This document shows positions 57,990-64,000 of a stretch of 64,000 nt of DNA, piece after piece; the stretch's first letter is position 1; the number at the start of each line of letters is the position of its first letter. A program made the position numbers and the translations under genes. The notes under the pieces were generated by a model, which worked only from the letters and a program-made list of their open reading frames with translations, did no database searches and was not told the DNA's origin. This DNA comes from Takakia lepidozioides (lineage: Eukaryota; Streptophyta; Takakiopsida; Takakiales; Takakiaceae): positions 18,972,001 to 19,036,000 of the forward strand of contig CM060732.1 in NCBI GenBank assembly GCA_030704615.1, written 5' to 3'.

Positions 57990-59374
57990 TGGGTGTCGTC
58001 GTTCCCCGGCGCACCGGTTCTTCCCCTCCCTCTGCTTGTGATGGTGGATACTTCGTGAAGCTTGTCTTGGCAAGCGATGGAGCACTGGGTGATAAAGAGA
58101 CACAGACAGAAGAGAGGGCGGTGTGGGAGAGGCAGTCGCTTACAAAAGGTGCGTTGGGTGGCTCTTAATTTCAATCCATGAGAACAAACCCACAAGATGT
58201 TTTCGCTTGGCGCTTGACCACTCCAATAAAGAGAGAGCGCGAGGTTGTGAGCTGTGAGGGGCAAAGCAAGAAGAGAAAATCAAAAGGATATGTTGTAGTT
58301 ACTAGTCTCAGGGGAGGGAGTGCTAGTGATGCATGTTTAGCACATAGATTGGATAACATATCACGGGGTTAACAGAACCGAGCCCAAGATACTCGGTTCT
58401 ATCAGCCATGGCCAAAGGTGTAGAAGCTTCTGGCTTGTCACGTTTAGGCTGTAGCAACCGTTCGATGTATGCGCGGATGGTGTTGAGCCATTTGTACTGG
58501 AGGGATTGCGTGAAATCCATACGGCTTTGAATCTCTTCGAGCCGGTATGGGGTCCCACAATGACCTAGATTCTTGCCATCGCACTCCAAGTTCTTGGAAA
58601 ACTTTTTCTTTTGTTGGACCGTCGACTTTCCTCTTCTGTCTTGGAAAGTCTAAAGTGATTTTACATGAAGCTCTTCTGTGTACTACTTTTTCAACGAGAC
58701 AGTGGATCCACTGCTACAGTGTTAACTGTCCAAGTGCAACCCATTGTCTTTCTCAGTGAGAGAAACAATCGGGTGCAGTTATAGAGCTTGACAAAGTTGC
58801 AAAGAAAGCAAACATGGAAGGGATGCTCGCTATGATTTCTTCAGATTCTTAAGATTTGCTTGGTACAACCCACTGACTTATGGGGTAACTTCACCTTGGA
58901 TTGCTACTTTCCTTTGGAAGGCAGACACCTTTTAACTGCAGTAGGCAATGTGCGAGGAGTGGGTTGTTTCAGTACCCCTTTTTCCTCCACAAAGCTACAT
59001 TGTTCCTATCCATCATACACCTACGTGGCTTTGAACCCACGACCACTTGTAAGCCCTAGCCACTGGGCCATCTGTTTCATAATGTGCCACCTGTCGAAAA
59101 ATCGGAACATCCAAGCCTATCCAGAAAGTTGTAGTAGACACTGTCCCCATTCTCTGCCCCTTACCACCCATCCTCTACATTCTCACCCATCTAGAAATGC
59201 TGATACAGTGCGAGTAAATTCTTCCAAGCTGGAATCGTAGACTAGTGAAATATGACCACAAGAACTTCAAGTAGAGGACCAGCTGGAATTCATCAGCCTT
59301 TAGAAAATCTCAGAAAGCGCATTGCATGCCATCGAAACATCCATCAAAACATCTGCTATGGCTGCACAGTACCT
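57990..59374. other. Intergenic DNA between DUF493 and DEP1 genes
   Basis: It holds the presumed promoter of the DUF493 gene (minus strand) and the 3' flank of DEP1. A minus-strand frame at 58.36-58.59 kb looks protein-like (SLQYKWLNTIRAYIERLLQP) and may be a retroelement fragment. A possible SINE lies near 59.0 kb. Confidence 0.4.
58900..59085 (-). mobile_element. tRNA-derived SINE candidate
   Basis: On the minus strand a pol III A-box-like TGGCCCAGTGG (about 59060-59070) is followed about 25 bp later by a B-box-like GGTTCAAAGCC (about 59028-59038). An unrelated body extends toward 58900. The head differs from the SINE at 595-785 and 29530-29720, so it is a separate family. The 3' end is a guess. 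Confidence 0.5.
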
Positions 59375-62300
59375 CTACAGTTCAAGCAGAGAAGTAATGG
59401 TATGAAATCCATGATCAGAAGGGAGAGGAGCATTCCCAGGTCGTAGCAGAATCACCGTCTGTAAACCTGCCAGAATCATAACAGTCATGTTTGCTGCAGA
59501 ATCTGTTCTACACCATATGGTGTCATTATGGTACTAAAGCTCCCTGCCCTCTACAAACATTCTCTCTAGCTTCAACCACTGATATGAAAAAAGGAATGGA
59601 GAAACTGAGCATAATGGTAAGGATTACCAAGCACAACTGAAACTTTAGTCTTCAATACTCACCTGCCTGCTTTGCAGCCACAGCTTCACCCAGCACATCC
59701 GTGGCAAATGTGACCAAACTAGGAGTGTCAACTCCAACTGACAAACAAATCTCTGAGTAGCTCCGAGCCTCCTTCTTATTTCTGTCTCCCCATACCGCCA
59801 CACCCCTTCAGGGAATCCTCTCTCACACTGACTCTAGCTCTGTGGGCAAGCAAAGTCTCTCTTCCCATTATCACTTTGACCGTTGATTGTCTATCAAGAT
59901 TGAATCATCTCAGCTCTCAGAGTGGGCATATGTTGGATTGCTGTTAAGTGTGGACATCAACACTTTAGACAGATATGTATTGTAAGCAACTAGTAAGAAA
60001 AATACATGCTGGACAGCAACAAGCATACAAATTGAGGAAAAGTGAGAGGAACACTCACCCAATTGTGGTATCAAAGAAGCCAGATAGGTAAGACCGTAGA
60101 TCCCCATACTTTGTGTTCCCAAAAATCAGCCTCTGTGCCTCTCGACTTCCACTAGAGTAGATGTACGTCTTAATGTTTCGAGAATGCCACTCTGACAGAG
60201 CCTTGGGCACATCATCAAAAAACTCGCCTTGCAGCTCCCCTTCCGCATATCCAACTCTCCAAATGTGGCCCTGGCCATCCCGCCTAACCAAGCTTAAGGT
60301 ACATTTTGAAGTTGCACACCACAATTACCAATGCCAAATTCCCCCAAGTCTTCTAAACTGGTGCTAGACCCACTGACTATTGAATTGTTACCTTCAGGAT
60401 CACTGGCCCAACAAAGGTAAGTGCGAATTATTTTATGATGGCAGACTCAACTATGCACACCTGCAGCTGTTTCAGTGCCGTAATTTTGCGATCAGCTTTG
60501 ATCATTGACAGAATATTCCTCTCCAGAGCAACAACCACCACTTCCATCCCAGCATCATCTGGAGGGATAGCCACAGCTTCTGCAAGTCCTTGCTCCAAAT
60601 CCTCCTTCACCTGGCAAAGTCAACAAGGATCAAGCTGATGTTGGCAGCTGTCCTTCTCCATTTGACCAGATGATTTCTTGCCATGGCCACTCTAGCGAGA
60701 GTGAAGTGAGATTAGCAAAGAGTATTTTCAAGTTAGCTGGACTCACTATCTTCTAGTTATTCCAACACTGTAACCTGCTATTTGTTTGTTCTCCAAATAA
60801 CCCCTCACAGATTATCATAAGGAGATTGCCTACATCCATTTTCAACACACTCTTGTTGTACATATTTCTGGCTAGAATAGCCTCGCCAGTTGAGTGCCCA
60901 ACTACCGTCCTCGTGGCTGCCAATGGGGGAGTGTTAGACGACTCCAAAGGTGGAAGTCCCCTCTTGCAATCCAGATAATTCATCCAAAAATATGTAAATA
61001 GACATCTGAGTTGCACAACCAGTACCTGCTGGCGGAGAAGCTGGATATCATTCTGTGTTTCTTGTGTGGCGTATGTTGAACGCAAGTGGGTACCCACGTG
61101 CTCCTTTGCATATGGGAATAAGACATCCGCTACAAATGAGATGGGTGTGGTAGTTCCCTCTATGTCCAATACAATCACTTGCTGCAATGCATATTTAACA
61201 CTATCAGTGCTAAACCCTTGATCAGCCTGCACCACACAAATTCCACCCTTTCACTGATTGTCAGTAGTGGGGAGAGACACGCCTTTGTCGCTTCTTGCCA
61301 TGTCTTTTCCTTCACTTGCTGGATGTTTGATGAAGAGTTTTCTCATGATGTTGGATCAGGAGTCTTACCCCTTTCCTCTTAGAAGAGAGAAAGAGAGACA
61401 AAAGAAAGTAACTCTAGAGAACGACAGAGAGCATTTTACAGGCGCATGCCAACGATTCTTCAATTTGATCTCTGAGTGAGCCCTGATAAGCAACAACCAC
61501 CGCCAATGAGACCTAGCAGACTAACATCCAGACAGACACACTGGGCTCACATAAGGAAGGACTCTAGGGGGCTCAGAAAGCGGGACTTACAGGGCAAACT
61601 AAACTTTCTTTAAACGCTCCATTTCTCTGGGTCACCACCTCACCATTAGCGGCAGATAGAGAGGCAGGGTGAGAAGGAGTTCGTAAGAGAGGGCCGTGCT
61701 TGGGGTCTGCAGGATCAAGACCAAGTTGGTGTAGCCTGATGGCGGCATCGAAGAGGTAGTGGTAGCATTCTGCCTGTTCTGTCATCACACACCGCACACC
61801 AAAACACTGCACTAAGAAGCTGCCGGTTGATCAAGGGCTCCCGACTAGTTTCTCCAACATTGCTTGCAACCCTGTGCCTAATCTGTCCATCCCTCCATCT
61901 CTCTGCTGGTCAATTTTTATAGAGAGTTTATAGACAGTTTTCATAGACAGTTTGGCTGGCAGTATGTACAGGACGAGGCCTAGTAACCTGCCACCAAGCA
62001 GCAATAAAAGGAGTTGCCATGGATGGTGTCTATTACCTGAGTCTTCGCAGTGATCCAGGAATCACCCCATATATAAATGCCATGGTTCCTGACTAGCACT
62101 GCCGTTGCCTTTGGGTATGCTGCAATCTGTTGCATCAGCCATCCCATTTGAATTATGGGACTCATCAAATAGTACCTTGCGATCCATCTACATAGTCGTG
62201 TCATGTACACTATATCCCACATCATCGCAAATATGCGGGAGGGATGTATTCTGAGTAGTCACAGGGGAGCCCTGGGGAGTCTGTCTAAGAGAGAGACAAA

Positions 62301-63716
62301 CAAACTCCACAGGGGGTGACATGATGACAAAGCAACAGTATATTAACCCTACACAGCAGAACCAAGTAACCCCCTCATAAATCAAAAGCCTGGCACTGTC
62401 ATTTTCCAGACATTTCACTGTTTTCTTGGCAGAAAGGAAACACTGCGTGTGGAAGTGCAAGACAACTTACCGCCTCTGCTAGAGAATCAGTGAGTTCATA
62501 TTCTCGCGCTGAGTTCTCGATAATGGGAACGACAAGCTCATCATAGTATCCGTGTCCTATAATTCCTTTAATCATCTCCATGTGTGTTATCTGTAGCACA
62601 GTGATGACAGACAAACCAATTTATTGTTTTCTAGTGTTCACCATAAAAGTTGGAGTTTGTACTGTAAAAACATGTTACATTTCAGTGACTAACACAATGA
62701 CTCACAGAAGAAAGACCTTCCAGAATTAGTGAACAAATATAAGTCCCTCATTTAATTAAGTCCCTCTAAAGATATTGCCAGACAGTGCAATCTTTGCAAG
62801 AGGGTCCAAAGAACTGCTCCTCGTCATATTCACACCCACATCACCTCCTTTAGACCCAAATCTCTAAAAGGGAGTTACTCAATTTTGTGTGGCCAATTTG
62901 AATATGTAAACCTGGTTGACTTGCTTACATTTTGAGGGTTTTCAGTGGTAAGGGGCAGAACTAAGCCAAGACAGCTCTAAATTACAGACAGAACACAAGA
63001 GGAGTGAGATACCCGAAACTCTGTGGCAAAGGGGTTGATCATAGTTGCAAGGCATGACTCCAGCCCATGACTATGGATGACAGCTCCAGCATTTCGCATT
63101 TGATATGCCTACAGATCTCCATACATATAATCAACTGAAATTAGTCTCATTGCAGTAATGGCTGGCATTCTCACAAATCATACATCCCACCAGGCTTTAG
63201 ACCACTGCCAACCACATGCAAGACAGGTCCCCCGTCTCACAAACATACAAGTCCTTAAAGAATACTCTTTTACACTCAAATGCCAGTTCAAACACGAAAA
63301 AACAATGTATGGTGCCAAGCCGCCTCATAGACCCCATGATATTCCGTTACAGAGTCAGGTAAAGAGTAGAAGAGAACTTCGTGTAACTAGGACGATTGGG
63401 ATTTGGACCACTCTGCTCGGCTGGCTTGTTCATTCCGAAAGACGGAGTGTCCCCATTTAGTGTCCCAAGTGTTTGGCTGTCAGCTTATTGGCCAAAGCCC
63501 TAGATCTAGGTTTGAGTGGAGTGATAACTATAGACTGGGCTTGACATGCGAGGCTCAACAGGAGGGCGTGAGAGAAGACCTTCAAAAACAAGGGGCCACA
63601 TTCACTGCATTTGGGGGGCCTGTGAGGTGCCAGCTTTGGTGAGGGAGATGACAAGACTGTGCCATCAGATGCCAGCACGTACATATCAGCAGGCTCCATC
63701 CGCTCTTTCTGCACCC
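59375..63716 (-). CDS. DEP1: Bifunctional methylthioribulose-1-phosphate dehydratase / enolase-phosphatase (5' end outside window)
   Basis: Ten minus-strand exons splice in frame to 465 residues plus stop: 63580-63716, 63013-63108, 62471-62590, 62037-62126, 61591-61773, 61026-61226, 60461-60610, 60059-60270, 59663-59781 and 59375-59466. The first half is the class-II-aldolase-like dehydratase ([13 protein letters not shown], metal-binding [23 protein letters not shown]). The second is the HAD enolase-phosphatase (nucleophile motif [33 protein letters not shown]). Both steps belong to the methionine salvage pathway in the cytosol, and the fusion is the plant arrangement. The Arabidopsis protein is about 507 residues, so only a short N-terminal part lies past the right edge. 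No inactivating change is seen. Known homologues often have FVTDV in the motif written FATDV here. Confidence 0.93.
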
Positions 63717-64000
63717 CTGTTCCTCCGAGTCATCAGCGTTGGCACACAACTAAATATGTTAGACAATTTTGTTTTGCTTCATTCACCCCTCATTATCCAT
63801 CAAGGTAAACTTTATACATGCCTTCAGTTTCTCGATACATTAGATATGTCTTGAACAATATGCTTCATCATCCCCCTTGCGAGCACACTGGTTGCAGTGG
63901 TGCACCAGACTTGGTCAACAACATAACTTCCTCAATTACCATAACTCACACAGTCAACGGTTCATCCTGAATTGTGTCTTCAGAAAACAGACCCACCTTC

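Noticed and set aside
63717-64000. Search for the first exon or exons of DEP1 at the right edge.
   Set aside because: No in-phase exon with the expected N-terminal dehydratase motif was seen; the 5' part is taken to lie outside the window.

Overview
The window looks like nuclear DNA of a plant-lineage (streptophyte) eukaryote. Its intron-bearing genes have plant-type products: a fused plant-style methionine-salvage enzyme, a VQ-motif protein, a putative plastid DUF493 protein, a DUF26 (Gnk2-like) secreted protein and LACS6/7-like acyl-CoA synthetase exons. Introns follow GT-AG, GA/CT microsatellites are common, and most of the rest is decayed transposons. A PHD-tailed Ty3 element and a DNA-methyltransferase relic among transposons suggest a charophyte alga such as Chara. 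That is inference; a bryophyte or another non-seed streptophyte is not excluded.

Layout. 1-4.9 kb: right part of a composite hAT-associated unit (copy 1): transposase tail, hairpin array, RING-protein remnant and kilobase noncoding repeats. 4.9-9.2 kb: Ty3/gypsy pol relic ending in a PHD finger, then LTR sequence. 11.9-13.4 kb: exons of an acyl-CoA synthetase (-). 15.0-17.2 kb: unidentified multi-exon gene (-), cut by a Ty1/copia relic at 17.2-18.4 kb. 19.3-20.2 kb: two-exon DUF26 gene (+). 21.0-21.5 kb: LINE fragment. 23.4-24.2 kb: FCP1-like phosphatase pseudogene (-). 24.8-38.8 kb: composite unit copy 2: hairpin array, BED/hAT transposase, opposite-facing hairpin array, RING-H2 plus SUMO-interaction-motif ORF interrupted by 3.2 kb, and tandem kilobase repeats. 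38.8-43 kb: decayed C5 DNA methyltransferase (-), a minisatellite and an intact 562-residue coiled-coil ORF (-). 43-50 kb: tandem repeats, a LINE ORF1-like relic and an element with terminal inverted repeats. 51.6-52.8 kb: single-exon VQ gene (+). 55.2-58.0 kb: five-exon DUF493 gene (-). 59.4-63.7 kb: ten exons of a DEP1-type enzyme (-), whose 5' end lies beyond the window.

The right-hand 13 kb is ordinary gene space with clean splice sites. The left and centre are a transposon graveyard. The best candidate for an undescribed system is the repeated association of a hAT transposase, arrays of 26-28-bp palindromes that face each other across the transposase, and a second gene combining a RING-H2 finger with a C-terminal SUMO-interaction motif. 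It occurs twice in the window in the same order.
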